Shown one piece after another: positions 37,250 to 46,245 of a stretch of DNA of 64,000 nt. The translations under genes and the position numbers were made by a program. The stretch comes from Corynebacterium simulans (lineage in GTDB: Bacteria; Actinomycetota; Actinomycetes; Mycobacteriales; Mycobacteriaceae), in assembly GCF_001586215.1 (NCBI RefSeq), contig NZ_CP014634.1:2673972-2737971 (forward strand). The letters are read 5' to 3'. The notes under the pieces are model-generated. The model searched no databases. It had not been told where the DNA came from and saw only the letters and a program-made list of their open reading frames with translations. Within the stretch, counting starts at the first letter, position 1; every line of letters starts with the position of its first letter.

Positions 37250-37849
37250 ATGAAACTGATTGGTTTAACCGGTGGCATAGGAAGCGGCAAGTCCACCGTG
37301 GCCGAGCTTTTGGCAGAACGCGGCTGGAACGTGGTGGACGCAGATCAGATTGCGCGTGACATCGTCGAGCCGGGCCAGCCCGCCCTAGCGGAGCTGGCAG
37401 AATCTTTCGGTTCCGACATCCTCCAGGCGGATGGCAGCTTGAATCGAGGCTTGTTGGCTAAGCGCGCGTTTGGCGACGCCGCCTCTACCGCGCGCCTCAA
37501 CGAAATCACCCACCCGCGCATTGCGGCTGAGACCGAATCCCGTTTCGCGCAGGCCCGCAAACGCGGTGAAGCTTTTACCGTCTATGACATGCCTTTGTTG
37601 GTGGATAAAGGCCTGCACCGCGACATGGACTATACGGTCGTGGTCGACGTCGCTGTTAAGGAGCGCGTGCGCCGCCTCGTCGAGTTCCGGGGCTTGGACG
37701 AGGATGACGCGCGGCGTCGGATAGCGGCACAGATCCCGGATGAGGAGCGCCTGGCCGCAGCGGATTTCGTCATCGACAACAACGGTGCGCGCGAGGATTT
37801 GGTGCCGCAAGTAGAGCGACTGGTGGCGGCCCTCGACGCGAAAATTTAA
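37250..37849 (+). CDS. coaE: dephospho-CoA kinase
   Basis: 199 residues; phosphorylates dephospho-CoA in the last step of CoA synthesis. The P-loop is LTGGIGSGKSTVAELLAERG at the very N-terminus; DADQIARDIVEPGQPAL and MPLLVDKGLH are the substrate-side motifs. The M at 37250 directly precedes the P-loop strand and is the correct start; the upstream codons to 37220 overlap the rpsA terminator. It has the normal bacterial length, without the C-terminal extension seen in mycobacteria. Confidence 0.95.
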   Translation: MKLIGLTGGIGSGKSTVAELLAERGWNVVDADQIARDIVEPGQPALAELAESFGSDILQADGSLNRGLLAKRAFGDAASTARLNEITHPRIAAETESRFAQARKRGEAFTVYDMPLLVDKGLHRDMDYTVVVDVAVKERVRRLVEFRGLDEDDARRRIAAQIPDEERLAAADFVIDNNGAREDLVPQVERLVAALDAKI

Positions 37850-37918
37850 ATTTTGTAGCGATGAATGTTAACGCTGCGCTTTAGCTACGTTCACTTTCCT
37901 TTCCTATTGTCCCAATCT

Positions 37919-38281
37919 ATGGGAACGTGGGATGTAGGACCTTTCGATAATCACGCGGCGTGCGACCTGCTCGCCGCCATTCGTGATGGCTCCTTCGATT
38001 TCGAACGTTTCAAGCGCATGTGCGCCGCCCCGCCGCTCGACGTCGACGAGGCCGAGGTGGTCATTGCCCTTGGCATGTTGGCCAAGACTTCACCTGAACA
38101 TTTGCCCCAGGGTATTAGCGCAGAAAGCATCAACGCGCTCTACAAGCCGCAGTCGCGGGCGTGGTTGCGCAAGCAGATTAACGCCACCCTCGACCCGGAT
38201 ACCTCTTCCGTGTACGCACTGTGGGAACCCACCGGCGAGCTAGAGACGTGGATTATGGCTGTGCGCGCTGCATTGCCCTAA
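37919..38281 (+). CDS. DUF4259 domain protein
   Basis: A 120-residue cytoplasmic protein. It opens MGTWDVGPFDNHAACDLLAAI, the hallmark of DUF4259 (G-x-W-x-x-GPFDND-like), and ends LWEPTGELETWIMAVRAALP. The function of the family is unknown. Start at 37919, because the family begins at this MGTW; the extra 18 codons from 37865 are unrelated and hydrophobic. Located between coaE and uvrB on the same strand, 18 bases before uvrB. Confidence 0.8.
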   Translation: MGTWDVGPFDNHAACDLLAAIRDGSFDFERFKRMCAAPPLDVDEAEVVIALGMLAKTSPEHLPQGISAESINALYKPQSRAWLRKQINATLDPDTSSVYALWEPTGELETWIMAVRAALP

Positions 38282-38299
38282 AACGCTAGACTTGCGGGC

Positions 38300-40393
38300 A
38301 TGGCATTTGCAGCGGAACATCCAATTTTGCCGGTCTCTGAGCATCGCCCAGTGAGCGAGGTGGAGCGTCGCTCCGCCGAATTCAAGGTGGAATCAGAGTT
38401 TGAACCCTCCGGAGACCAGCCCTCCGCTATCGCGGAGCTAGACGCGCGCCTGCGCCGTGGCGAAAGCGACGTCGTGCTCATGGGCGCTACCGGTACCGGT
38501 AAGTCGGCAACGGCGGCCTGGCTGATTGAGCAACAGCAGCGCCCCACGCTGGTAATGGCACCGAACAAGACCCTGGCGGCACAGCTTGCTAACGAGCTGC
38601 GCCAGCTCCTGCCGCATAACGCCGTGGAGTACTTCGTCTCTTACTATGACTACTACCAGCCCGAGGCCTATATCGCGCAGACCGATACCTACATCGAGAA
38701 GGATTCCTCCATCAACGAGGACGTCGAGCGCCTACGTCACTCTGCCACTTCGTCGCTGCTGTCCCGCCGCGACGTCGTCGTAGTTTCCTCCGTTTCGTGC
38801 ATTTACGGCTTGGGTACCCCGCAGTCCTACCTGGACCGCTCGGTGGTCATTGAGGAAGGCGAGGAGATCGACCGCGACCGCTTCCTGCGCCTTTTGGTAG
38901 ATATCCAATACGAGCGCAACGACGTCGGCTTTACCCGCGGTACCTTCCGTGTCAAAGGCGATACCGTGGATATTATTCCGGCATATGAGGAGCGTGCGGT
39001 GCGCATTGAGTTCTTCGGCGACGATGTCGATGAGCTTTACTACATCCACCCGCTGACCGGTGACGTCTTAGAACGCGTCGACGAGGTGCGCATCTTCCCG
39101 GCGACGCACTACGTGGCGGGTCCGGAGCGCATGGCCAAGGCTGTGGAAGACATCAAGGCGGAGCTGGCTGAGCGCCTGGAGGATCTAGAAAATCGCGGCA
39201 AGCTGCTCGAAGCCCAGCGCCTGCGCATGCGCACCGAGTATGACCTCGAGATGATCGAGCAGGTGGGCTTTTGCTCAGGCATCGAGAACTACTCCCGCCA
39301 TATCGACGGCCGCCCGGCAGGTTCTGCGCCGGCCACGCTGCTGGATTACTTCCCGCAGGACTTCCTGACCATCATCGACGAGTCCCACGTGACGGTTCCG
39401 CAGATCGGCGGCATGTTTGAAGGCGATATGTCGCGCAAGCGCAACCTCGTGGAGTTTGGCTTCCGCCTTCCTTCGGCCACGGATAACCGCCCGCTGACCT
39501 TTGACGAGTTCGAAGAGCGTGTGGGCCAGACCGTCTATATGTCTGCTACTCCGGGCAACTACGAGCTGACTGCCTCCCAGGGCGAGTATGTCGAGCAGGT
39601 CATTCGCCCAACCGGCCTGATCGACCCAAAGGTGACGGTCAAGCCCACCAAGGGGCAGATCGACGATCTCATCGACGAGATCCGCACCCGGACCGCAAAG
39701 CAGGAACGCGTGCTCGTTACCACCCTGACCAAGCGCATGGCCGAGGACCTCACCGACTATCTCTTGGAACACGGCGTCAAGGTCCGTTACTTACATTCGG
39801 ACATCGACACCCTACAGCGCGTGGAGCTGCTGCGTCAGTTGCGCCTTGGTGAATACGACGTCCTCGTGGGCATCAACCTCCTGCGCGAGGGCCTTGACCT
39901 TCCGGAGGTCTCTCTGGTGGCCATCCTGGATGCGGACAAGGAGGGCTTCCTGCGCTCGACCACCTCGCTCATCCAGACTATCGGCCGTGCGGCTCGAAAT
40001 GTCTCGGGCGAGGTCATCATGTACGCGGACAAAATCACCGAGTCCATGCAAGAGGCCATTGATGAGACCGAGCGCCGCCGTGAAAAGCAGATTGCCTATA
40101 ACAAGGAACACGGCATCGACCCGCAGCCGCTGCGCAAGAAGATTGCGGACATCTTGGACCAGGTCTACGAATCCGATGGGGAAGAGCAGGACTCCGCCGA
40201 CCCAGCGGCGATGGTGGACAAACCCGACGTTTCGAGCATGGCTGCCGACGAAGTGCAAAAGCTTATCGACGACCTCACCGCCCAAATGGGGGCTGCGGCC
40301 CGCGAGTTGAAGTTCGAATTGGCGGGTCGTTTGCGTGACGAAATTGCCGATTTGAAGAAGGAAATGCGTGGCCTGAAAGAGGCGGGAATCTAG
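38300..40393 (+). CDS. uvrB: UvrABC excinuclease subunit B
   Basis: A 697-residue DNA-damage verification helicase. The Walker A motif is [15 protein letters not shown]. The beta-hairpin region has [23 protein letters not shown], the DEAD-like motif is [10 protein letters not shown], and the helicase motif VI is [17 protein letters not shown]. The C-terminal UVR domain interacts with UvrC ([21 protein letters not shown]). The 20-residue N-terminal extension is typical of corynebacteria. It is complete. Confidence 0.97.
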   Translation: MAFAAEHPILPVSEHRPVSEVERRSAEFKVESEFEPSGDQPSAIAELDARLRRGESDVVLMGATGTGKSATAAWLIEQQQRPTLVMAPNKTLAAQLANELRQLLPHNAVEYFVSYYDYYQPEAYIAQTDTYIEKDSSINEDVERLRHSATSSLLSRRDVVVVSSVSCIYGLGTPQSYLDRSVVIEEGEEIDRDRFLRLLVDIQYERNDVGFTRGTFRVKGDTVDIIPAYEERAVRIEFFGDDVDELYYIHPLTGDVLERVDEVRIFPATHYVAGPERMAKAVEDIKAELAERLEDLENRGKLLEAQRLRMRTEYDLEMIEQVGFCSGIENYSRHIDGRPAGSAPATLLDYFPQDFLTIIDESHVTVPQIGGMFEGDMSRKRNLVEFGFRLPSATDNRPLTFDEFEERVGQTVYMSATPGNYELTASQGEYVEQVIRPTGLIDPKVTVKPTKGQIDDLIDEIRTRTAKQERVLVTTLTKRMAEDLTDYLLEHGVKVRYLHSDIDTLQRVELLRQLRLGEYDVLVGINLLREGLDLPEVSLVAILDADKEGFLRSTTSLIQTIGRAARNVSGEVIMYADKITESMQEAIDETERRREKQIAYNKEHGIDPQPLRKKIADILDQVYESDGEEQDSADPAAMVDKPDVSSMAADEVQKLIDDLTAQMGAAARELKFELAGRLRDEIADLKKEMRGLKEAGI

Positions 40394-40584
40394 CGTGCTG
40401 CGGTGACGACAAACGGCGCCAAAAGTGAGAAAAACAGCACTTTCCATTCGGGGTATAAAATGCCACGTTGCGCAACGGACAGGTCACAAAGTTGTTAAAC
40501 TTACGTTTGCGCCTTTATAAGGATTAGCAATTTGCACATTCTGCATCATCATTTGGGGTATAAGGCCCCTGAAGAAAGGTCATC

Positions 40585-41025
40585 ATGAGCGATTACAAGA
40601 AGATCGTGGTCGGCACTGACGGTTCCAAGTCCTCCCTCCTGGCAGTGGAGCGCGCCGCTAAGATCGCCGCCGCATTCGATGCAACTCTTATCATCGGTTG
40701 CGCTTATTACGAGAACCAGGAGCAGGCTTCCAAGACCCTGCGCCAAGATTCCGTGACCATTCTGGGTGACCAGAAGGCAGAGGCTAACCTCACCACCGGC
40801 AAGGAGCACGCTGAGAAGTTCGGTGCCACCAAGGTAGAGACCGCCGTCCGCCCGGGCACCCCGGTCCAGGCTCTGATGTCCATCGTTAATGACAATCAGG
40901 CTGAGCTGCTCGTCGTTGGTAACCGCGGCATCAACTCCCTGACCGGCCGCCTGCTGGGGTCCGTACCGGCTGACGTCGCTCGCCAGTCTGACTGCGACGT
41001 CATGATTGTTCACACCGTGAGCTAA
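40585..41025 (+). CDS. universal stress protein, UspA family
   Basis: A single-domain protein of 146 residues. It starts YKKIVVGTDGSKSSLLAVERA and ends with the ATP-binding signature GNRGINSLTGRLLGSVPADVA (G-x2-G-x9-G-S), so it is of the nucleotide-binding type. The mycobacterial counterpart downstream of uvrB (Rv1636 type) binds cAMP; the conserved position suggests orthology, which is inference. GAAAGG precedes the ATG. The 191-base upstream gap contains the promoter, but no clear -35/-10 pair was seen. An 18-bp terminator follows. Confidence 0.92.
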   Translation: MSDYKKIVVGTDGSKSSLLAVERAAKIAAAFDATLIIGCAYYENQEQASKTLRQDSVTILGDQKAEANLTTGKEHAEKFGATKVETAVRPGTPVQALMSIVNDNQAELLVVGNRGINSLTGRLLGSVPADVARQSDCDVMIVHTVS

Positions 41026-41039
41026 TTTCTCGCTTTAAG

Positions 41040-41085
41040 AAAGCCCAGTCAGATTCCCTCGCGGGGAATCTGACTGGGCTTTTCG
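41040..41085 (+). terminator. terminator between uspA-like gene and App1-like gene
   Basis: The perfect 18-bp stem AAGCCCAGTCAGATTCCC (41041-41058)/GGGAATCTGACTGGGCTT (41064-41081) is flanked by A on the left and TTT on the right. As it separates convergent genes it may act in both directions. Confidence 0.88.
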
Positions 41086-41091
41086 CTTGTG

Positions 41092-42162
41092 CTACTCGAC
41101 GTCGTCGGTCTCCGGTGCGTCCTTTGCAAACGCCTCAGCCTCAAGCTCCGCCGAAATCTTGTGCATCTGTGCGGCGAGCTCCGACCCATCCCCGCCCTGG
41201 ATGAGGGGGATGCTAAACGAGCCTTCCTCGTTGGCGTCGGCAAGCGGGCCCAGTGAACCGTGGGAGAGCAACTGCTCCTGCGGCGAAAGGTTGCGGATGG
41301 CCACCGCGGCCACGCGGTCTGGGTGCTCGTTCGCGGCATCACCGTAGGTGAGCGAATCGTGCTGGCCATCGTCACCGATGAGCAGCCACTTCATCCATGG
41401 GAAAGCGATAAAGAGGTTACGCAGCTGCACGCGCTTGTGCTCCTGGCCGTTTCGGAAAAGCCCGGTGGGGGTAGGGCCCCAGTCAGTCAGCAGGAGTGGA
41501 CCACGCGGGAAGCCGTTGTGCTCCATGAAGCTGACCAAGGTGTCGTAGGTATTCCACGCGCCGGTGGACAGATAAATGAAAGGCATCTCCGGGTGCTGTT
41601 CCTGCAACTGCTGATAGAAGCGCGCCATGCCTTCAACCGGCTGGCGGGTGTTGGTGCGCTTGACCCAAGAGTTCCAGGCCGCAGTCATCGCACGCGGCAA
41701 CCACGTCACCATGACGGTGTCATCGATATCGCTGACGACGCCCAGCGGAGAGTCCTCAGAAACGATGAGCACCTCGGAGGTAATGGGCTCGGCGCCGTCT
41801 GCCTCGATGACGACCTCGTGCCAGCCGGCACCTAGGCCATGCTCGTGGACCAAGATATCGATATAGCCGTTGTAATTGGTCCGGCCGTGGACGGTCTTGC
41901 CATTGACCGTGACACGGACGTCGAGGTTGTTTACCTGAATCGTGAAAAACTGACGGTAACCGCGCTGCGCCCACGTCTCCGTGGCCTCGGCCGCTGGATC
42001 ATGCATGAGCACGCGGCCCAAGACGTGGACGAATTCCGTGTTGCCGTATCCGGCATAACCCGTAAGTTCCGGCGTCCAGCCTTTGCGGGTGGTGCGCTCT
42101 AGCGCCGCCTTATTTGTGGCGCGTTCAATTTTGCGTGCGATGTCAGATAAAGCCATGCCCAC
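41092..42162 (-). CDS. App1-like phosphatase (DUF2183)
   Basis: 356 residues. The central HAD-like App1 catalytic domain has VVSDIDDTVMVTWLPRA (DxDxT nucleophile motif). It continues with AGFARFYQQL-like MARFYQQLQEQHP, FIYLSTGAWNTYDTL, LLTDWGPTP and WLLIGDDGQHDSLTY (second acidic motif). The family was named for yeast actin-patch phosphatidate phosphatase; bacterial members are uncharacterised. The start may be GTG 42162 or ATG 42156. It lies four bases after the HelD-like gene, in the same transcript. Confidence 0.85.
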   Translation of the reverse strand: MGMALSDIARKIERATNKAALERTTRKGWTPELTGYAGYGNTEFVHVLGRVLMHDPAAEATETWAQRGYRQFFTIQVNNLDVRVTVNGKTVHGRTNYNGYIDILVHEHGLGAGWHEVVIEADGAEPITSEVLIVSEDSPLGVVSDIDDTVMVTWLPRAMTAAWNSWVKRTNTRQPVEGMARFYQQLQEQHPEMPFIYLSTGAWNTYDTLVSFMEHNGFPRGPLLLTDWGPTPTGLFRNGQEHKRVQLRNLFIAFPWMKWLLIGDDGQHDSLTYGDAANEHPDRVAAVAIRNLSPQEQLLSHGSLGPLADANEEGSFSIPLIQGGDGSELAAQMHKISAELEAEAFAKDAPETDDVE

Positions 42163-42166
42163 CAGA

Positions 42167-44398
42167 CTAGTGGAAAGTCTCTTGGAAGCGGCCGGCCAAG
42201 GTCAGCGTCTGTGTCGCACGCGTGAGCGCAACGTAGAGATTTTGCAGGCCCTGTGGCGAGGCGGCCACGATGGCATCAGGGTCAACGACCACCACGTGGT
42301 CGAACTCGAGCCCCTTGATCTCCTCGACGTTCTCGCGCGTGATGACGGCGTTCAATCGCCCGTCGGCATCGGTGAAAGTCCCCGGTGCGTGCGTTGCTGG
42401 CTGCGCGGTGAAGACGACTTCCGCGCCGTCGCGGACCGCCACGGCGGGAGCTGCCTCGGGGTTAATGAGCTCGAGGAGGGAATTGGCCAGCTCGGTAATC
42501 GGCTGCGGCGTGCGGTAGTTCACGGTCAGCTTGTGGTGGCGGAAGCGCTGGGCCACGAAGGGCTCAAGCGCTTCGGCCCAATCGTCTACGCCAGCGGGCG
42601 CTCCGGTTTGCGCGGTATCGCCCACGAGCGTCATCCAGCGCGAAGGGCTGCGGCGAAAGAGCATGCGCCATTCCATCGGACTTAATTCCTGGGCCTCGTC
42701 GACGATGATGTGGCCGTAGGCCCACGTGTAGTCTTCCTGGGCACGTTGCGCGGTGGTGCGGTTATCGCGCACCTCCTGGCGGCGGGCAAGGGTCTCAGCG
42801 TCGATGACGTCGTGTGCAGACAGGATCTCGGCGTCGAACATGTCATCGTCGTTGTCTGTGGAATCGGAGGAGGACAAGATGTCGAGCGCGTCTTCGGCGT
42901 CGGCAACTTGCTCGCGCCAGGCCTGATCCGCGGCAGCCTTTTCCTCCTCTGGATTCGGCATGCCGATGAGTACCGCGAGCTCGTCGAGGAGCGCGGCGTC
43001 GGAAGGCGCCCACGCGTCGCCCTGCACGCGGTACAGGCCGTCGCGGGTCTCGGTGTCGTAGTCCGGTGCCGCGGCGTCGATAAGCGCACGCGAAGATAGC
43101 AAATCCGCCAGTACTGCGCGCGGGTCCAGGGTAGGCCAGAACTCGTCGATGAGCTCGCGCACTTGTGGTTCCTCCGCCAGGTCATCGTGGAGCTGGTCGA
43201 TGTCCGCGCGCGAGAGCAGGTTCTTGCCACCTAGCGGGTCGGCACCAATCTTTTCAGCCATCTGCTGGGCGAGTGACTCCGTGAGATGTTCGGCGAAGGC
43301 CGCCTGCGCGTCATTGTGCGGCTTGCGCGAACGACGCGCGCGGGTGCGGGCCGCCTTAATCATCGCGGGGTCGACGGTCAGCTCCAAGTGCTCCGCGCGA
43401 ATGCGGCGCGGGCCTTCGGGAAGCGTCTGGTTGTTCTTCACCGCGGCTGCGAGAATTTCCACCATCGCCTCCGAGCCTTTGATTTCGCGCGCGGCCAAAG
43501 ACTCTTGGTGGGTGGGGCGAACGCCGGGGAAGAGCTCACCGATGGTGGAAAGAACCACGCCGGTTTCACCCAGTTCTGGAAGGACGCGCGAGATGTAGTC
43601 AAGGAAGGTGGAATTAGGCCCGACGATGAGCACGCCCGTGGCCGCCAGCTGCTCGCGATGGGTGTAGAGGAGATAGGCCACGCGGTGCAAAGCGACTGCG
43701 GTCTTGCCCGTCCCGGGACCACCTTCGACCACGAGTACGCCGCGGGTGCTATCGCGGATAATCTCGTCTTGCTCGCGCTGAATGGTCTCCACGATGGATT
43801 CCATGTGGCCGGTGCGAGCACGCTGCAACGCGTGATAGAGCGCGGACTCACTGGCGACGCCCGCGGTTTCTTCCGCCGCGCCAGCACCGGAGAGAACTTC
43901 ATCGTTGATATCAGTTACGGTTCGGCCTTTGGTACGGATGTGGCGGCGGACCGTAACGCCCTCTGGCTGCGCAGTGGTGGCCAGGTAGAAAGGACGTGCC
44001 ATCGGCGCGCGCCAGTCCAGCAGGAGAGTGCGGTAATCCTCTTCGCGGGCATCTAAGCCCATCCTGCCGATGTAGCGGCGGTCTAGGCCTTCTGCGGTGG
44101 GATTATCGCCTGGGGCATCGATATCGATGCGGCCGAAGACGAGGCCTAGCTGCGCGAGATTTAGACGGTCCAGCTTGGCTTGCAGGCCGTGGTACTCCGT
44201 TTCACGGCGGACTAGGGCATCCGCATCAGGCGTGTGCGGGTCCACTGCGGCCTGCACCTCGTTGAGGCGTTCGTTGGCTTGGGCGACCTCGTGGTCCAGC
44301 CTTGAAAAGAGGCTGTCAACGTAGGCCTGCTCAGCGGCAATCTCCTGTGCTACCTGCTCGTTCTGCGGGTGATTTGGGCTATGTTCTGGGGAGGCCAC
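42167..44398 (-). CDS. HelD-like superfamily 1 ATPase (RNA polymerase recycling factor)
   Basis: 743 residues. The N-terminal coiled coil is EQAYVDSLFSRLDHEVAQANERL (residues 20-42 and onwards). Walker A is VVEGGPGTGKTAVALHRVAYLL (about residue 230), Walker B is IIVDEAQELSPMEWRML, and VGDTAQTGAP, VNYRTPQPI, GLEFDHVVVVDP and NLYVALTRATQTL follow. The long helical insertion in the middle and the N-terminal arm fit HelD, which pulls apart stalled RNA polymerase-DNA complexes; related HelR proteins give rifampicin tolerance. UvrD-like helicases without the arm are the alternative. The start is GTG at 44398. Confidence 0.88.
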   Translation of the reverse strand: MASPEHSPNHPQNEQVAQEIAAEQAYVDSLFSRLDHEVAQANERLNEVQAAVDPHTPDADALVRRETEYHGLQAKLDRLNLAQLGLVFGRIDIDAPGDNPTAEGLDRRYIGRMGLDAREEDYRTLLLDWRAPMARPFYLATTAQPEGVTVRRHIRTKGRTVTDINDEVLSGAGAAEETAGVASESALYHALQRARTGHMESIVETIQREQDEIIRDSTRGVLVVEGGPGTGKTAVALHRVAYLLYTHREQLAATGVLIVGPNSTFLDYISRVLPELGETGVVLSTIGELFPGVRPTHQESLAAREIKGSEAMVEILAAAVKNNQTLPEGPRRIRAEHLELTVDPAMIKAARTRARRSRKPHNDAQAAFAEHLTESLAQQMAEKIGADPLGGKNLLSRADIDQLHDDLAEEPQVRELIDEFWPTLDPRAVLADLLSSRALIDAAAPDYDTETRDGLYRVQGDAWAPSDAALLDELAVLIGMPNPEEEKAAADQAWREQVADAEDALDILSSSDSTDNDDDMFDAEILSAHDVIDAETLARRQEVRDNRTTAQRAQEDYTWAYGHIIVDEAQELSPMEWRMLFRRSPSRWMTLVGDTAQTGAPAGVDDWAEALEPFVAQRFRHHKLTVNYRTPQPITELANSLLELINPEAAPAVAVRDGAEVVFTAQPATHAPGTFTDADGRLNAVITRENVEEIKGLEFDHVVVVDPDAIVAASPQGLQNLYVALTRATQTLTLAGRFQETFH

Positions 44399-44430
44399 GA
44401 CGGTTAATACACCTCAATACGCGAAGAGAT

Positions 44431-44473
44431 TGATAAAAACGACAACGGCCCAGCATACCTTGCTGGGCCGTTG
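44431..44473 (-). terminator. DoxX-gene terminator (minus strand)
   Basis: CAACGGCCCAGCA (44443-44455) and TGCTGGGCCGTTG (44461-44473) form a perfect 13-bp stem with a 5-base loop. On the minus strand it is followed by TCGTTTTTATCA, placing the T-run after the hairpin for the upstream DoxX gene. Confidence 0.9.
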
Positions 44474-44485
44474 GAGGTTAAAGGC

Positions 44486-45403
44486 TTAGTTCAGGCGGTC
44501 ACCGAACTTGTTGATTGCCTTGTCGAGCTTCTTGGAAGCTTCCTTCTGCAGCTTCTCAGCGCGCTTGGAGGCCTTCTTGGCAGCACGCTTGTTGGCCTTG
44601 GTATCAACCTGTGCGCGAGCGAAGTCAGCGCGCTCCTGAGCCTTGGAAGCTGCCTTCACAGCTTTTTTGCGAGCCAGCTCAGCGTTTTCCTGGGCGGTGG
44701 ACAGCCAGTCATCCTTGTTGTCATCGATGAAGCTCTTTGCCTGCTCGGCGCTGTCCTCGATGAAGGAGCGAGCGGAATCTACCAGGTCCTTGCCGGTTGC
44801 CTGCCAGTCATCCTTGTTGTCATCGACGTATTCCTTAGCGCCCTCGAACCAATCGCTGGCCTTGGTGGAGAACTCATCGGCGCGGTCGGAGAGGTTATCA
44901 GCGAACTTCTGCTGCTCGGACTTGGTCGGCAGAGCCTTCTGGATCTTCTTGTTGGTGCGCTCTGCGGACTTGGATGCGCGCCATGCCAGGGAAGGCTTAC
45001 CCTCGGTGTCCTGGGTAGCGATGAACAGTGCACCAAGCAGAGCGGTGTTGGTAATGAAACCGTTGCGGCGATTGTTCTTCTCCTCAGAATCCTCTGCTTC
45101 CCAGAAGGCGTTGCGGCCGAGGAGATTAGGCAGGGTAGAAAGCGCCAACACTGCTGCGGAGGTGCGCGGTGCCTTGCCCAGCGCCAGGGTGGAGCCGGCG
45201 CCGACCTTCAGGCCGCCGACTGCGCGGGCAGCCAGCTCTGGGTCGTTCGGGATGTAACCGGCGTACTGTGCCGGGACGACCTTGCGCAGACGCTGCAGAA
45301 CGGACTCGGTCTCGGCTACGTGGTCGGAGGCGTTACGCAGGGTATCGACGCCGTCCCAGACAAAAACAGAAGCCAGCATAGGGCGAGCAAACTTACGAAT
45401 CAC
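44486..45403 (-). CDS. DoxX-family membrane protein with long charged C-terminal tail
   Basis: 305 residues. The first 130 resemble DoxX/DoxD membrane proteins (RPMLASVFVWDGVDTLRN; VGGLKVGAGSTLALGK; SAAVLALSTLPNLLGRNAFW; GFITNTALLGALFIA), with about three to four helices. The rest is a highly charged, Ala/Lys/Asp-rich, probably helical tail. It carries two copies of DDNKDDW exactly 33 residues apart and a very basic end (ANKRAAKKASKRAEKLQKEASKKLDKAINK). The tail resembles apolipoprotein- or LEA-like amphipathic helix repeats. GTG start at 45403 with GGAG upstream. The function of the tail is unknown. Confidence 0.85.
   Translation of the reverse strand: MIRKFARPMLASVFVWDGVDTLRNASDHVAETESVLQRLRKVVPAQYAGYIPNDPELAARAVGGLKVGAGSTLALGKAPRTSAAVLALSTLPNLLGRNAFWEAEDSEEKNNRRNGFITNTALLGALFIATQDTEGKPSLAWRASKSAERTNKKIQKALPTKSEQQKFADNLSDRADEFSTKASDWFEGAKEYVDDNKDDWQATGKDLVDSARSFIEDSAEQAKSFIDDNKDDWLSTAQENAELARKKAVKAASKAQERADFARAQVDTKANKRAAKKASKRAEKLQKEASKKLDKAINKFGDRLN
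44704..44826. repeat. 24-bp direct repeat inside the DoxX-tail coding region
   Basis: The sequence beginning GCCAGTCATCCTTGTTGTCA and ending TCGA occurs at 44704-44727 and again at 44803-44826, exactly 99 bases (33 codons) apart. It encodes the two VDDNKDDW/IDDNKDDW segments. The identity at DNA level points to a fairly recent duplication or gene conversion. Confidence 0.9.
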
Positions 45404-45478
45404 TTGTTACTCCATTCGTTGAGATTCATTGAGTAAAGTAATGAACTTCTCACCAGTGTACGGAAAACGCCGACCGCT

Positions 45479-45507
45479 GTGGGTGGAAACCGTGCTTATC
45501 CACCCAC
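45479..45507 (-). terminator. hairpin downstream of the second MBL gene
   Basis: GTGGGTGGA (45479-45487) pairs perfectly with TCCACCCAC (45499-45507). It follows the minus-strand metallo-hydrolase by 24 bases. There is no T-run on that strand, so it is a possible terminator only. Confidence 0.45.
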
Positions 45508-45530
45508 CACTTGGTGTACAAAGGTCGCAT

Positions 45531-46133
45531 CTACCAGCGGCGCTGCCACCATTCAGCAAGTTTTGGACGCTCCTCACCCAAAGTGGTGGATTTGCCGTGG
45601 CCGGGTCGCACGATGGCGGAATCTGGGTAGACATCGAAGATGCGCTCGTTGACGTCTTTATAAAGGCGTACAAAGTCACCTTCCGAATCGGTGCGGCCCA
45701 CACCGCCGGGGAAGAGGCTGTCGCCCACGAAGAGATTCGTGGTCCCATCGATATCGACGGCGATGGCGACGCCGCCTGGGGTATGGCCGCGCAAAATAAT
45801 CGCCGGGAATTCGTGGCCTGCGAAAGTCAGTGTGTCTCCCTGCTTCAACTCGACGTCGACAGGCGCCGGCATCGCAGGGGAGTCGAGGAAGGAGGCGTAG
45901 TGGGTAGCGCCGGTAGCTTTGATTACTTCCTTAGTGGCGCGGACATGGTCCCAGTGGCGGTGGGTAGTAAGCACGGCGCTAATGCGGACGCCGTTTTCCT
46001 TGGCCAAGTTGAGGAGTGCGGGAGCGTCATCCGCGGCGTCGACAAGCAGTGCTTCTTCCCCGGCACAGATGAGGTAGCAGTTGTTGTCCATCTCGGACAC
46101 GGAAATACTTTTGAGCTTTAGTGCGTTATTCAT
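45531..46133 (-). CDS. MBL-fold metallo-hydrolase
   Basis: About 200 residues of the glyoxalase II-like superfamily. The metal site is LTTHRHWDHVRATKEV (HxHxDH with the second position Trp), then LRGHTPGGVAIAV, VGDSLFPGGVGRTD and VRPGHGKSTTLGEE. It begins SISVSEMDNNCYLICAG. I take ATG at 46133 (MNNALKLKSIS); an in-frame start 12 codons upstream at 46169 would add only polar residues. It is divergent from uvrA, matching the mycobacterial order in which an MBL gene faces uvrA. The substrate is unknown. Confidence 0.87.
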   Translation of the reverse strand: MNNALKLKSISVSEMDNNCYLICAGEEALLVDAADDAPALLNLAKENGVRISAVLTTHRHWDHVRATKEVIKATGATHYASFLDSPAMPAPVDVELKQGDTLTFAGHEFPAIILRGHTPGGVAIAVDIDGTTNLFVGDSLFPGGVGRTDSEGDFVRLYKDVNERIFDVYPDSAIVRPGHGKSTTLGEERPKLAEWWQRRW

Positions 46134-46245
46134 GTGTCCAACCCTACGGGTAGATTTCGAGATAGACATTTTTCACTGGTCTGGCTGCTTATCCCCAACA
46201 GAACCTAGGATGGGCGCGAAGCTAGGCTGACAAAGGAGGCAATAA

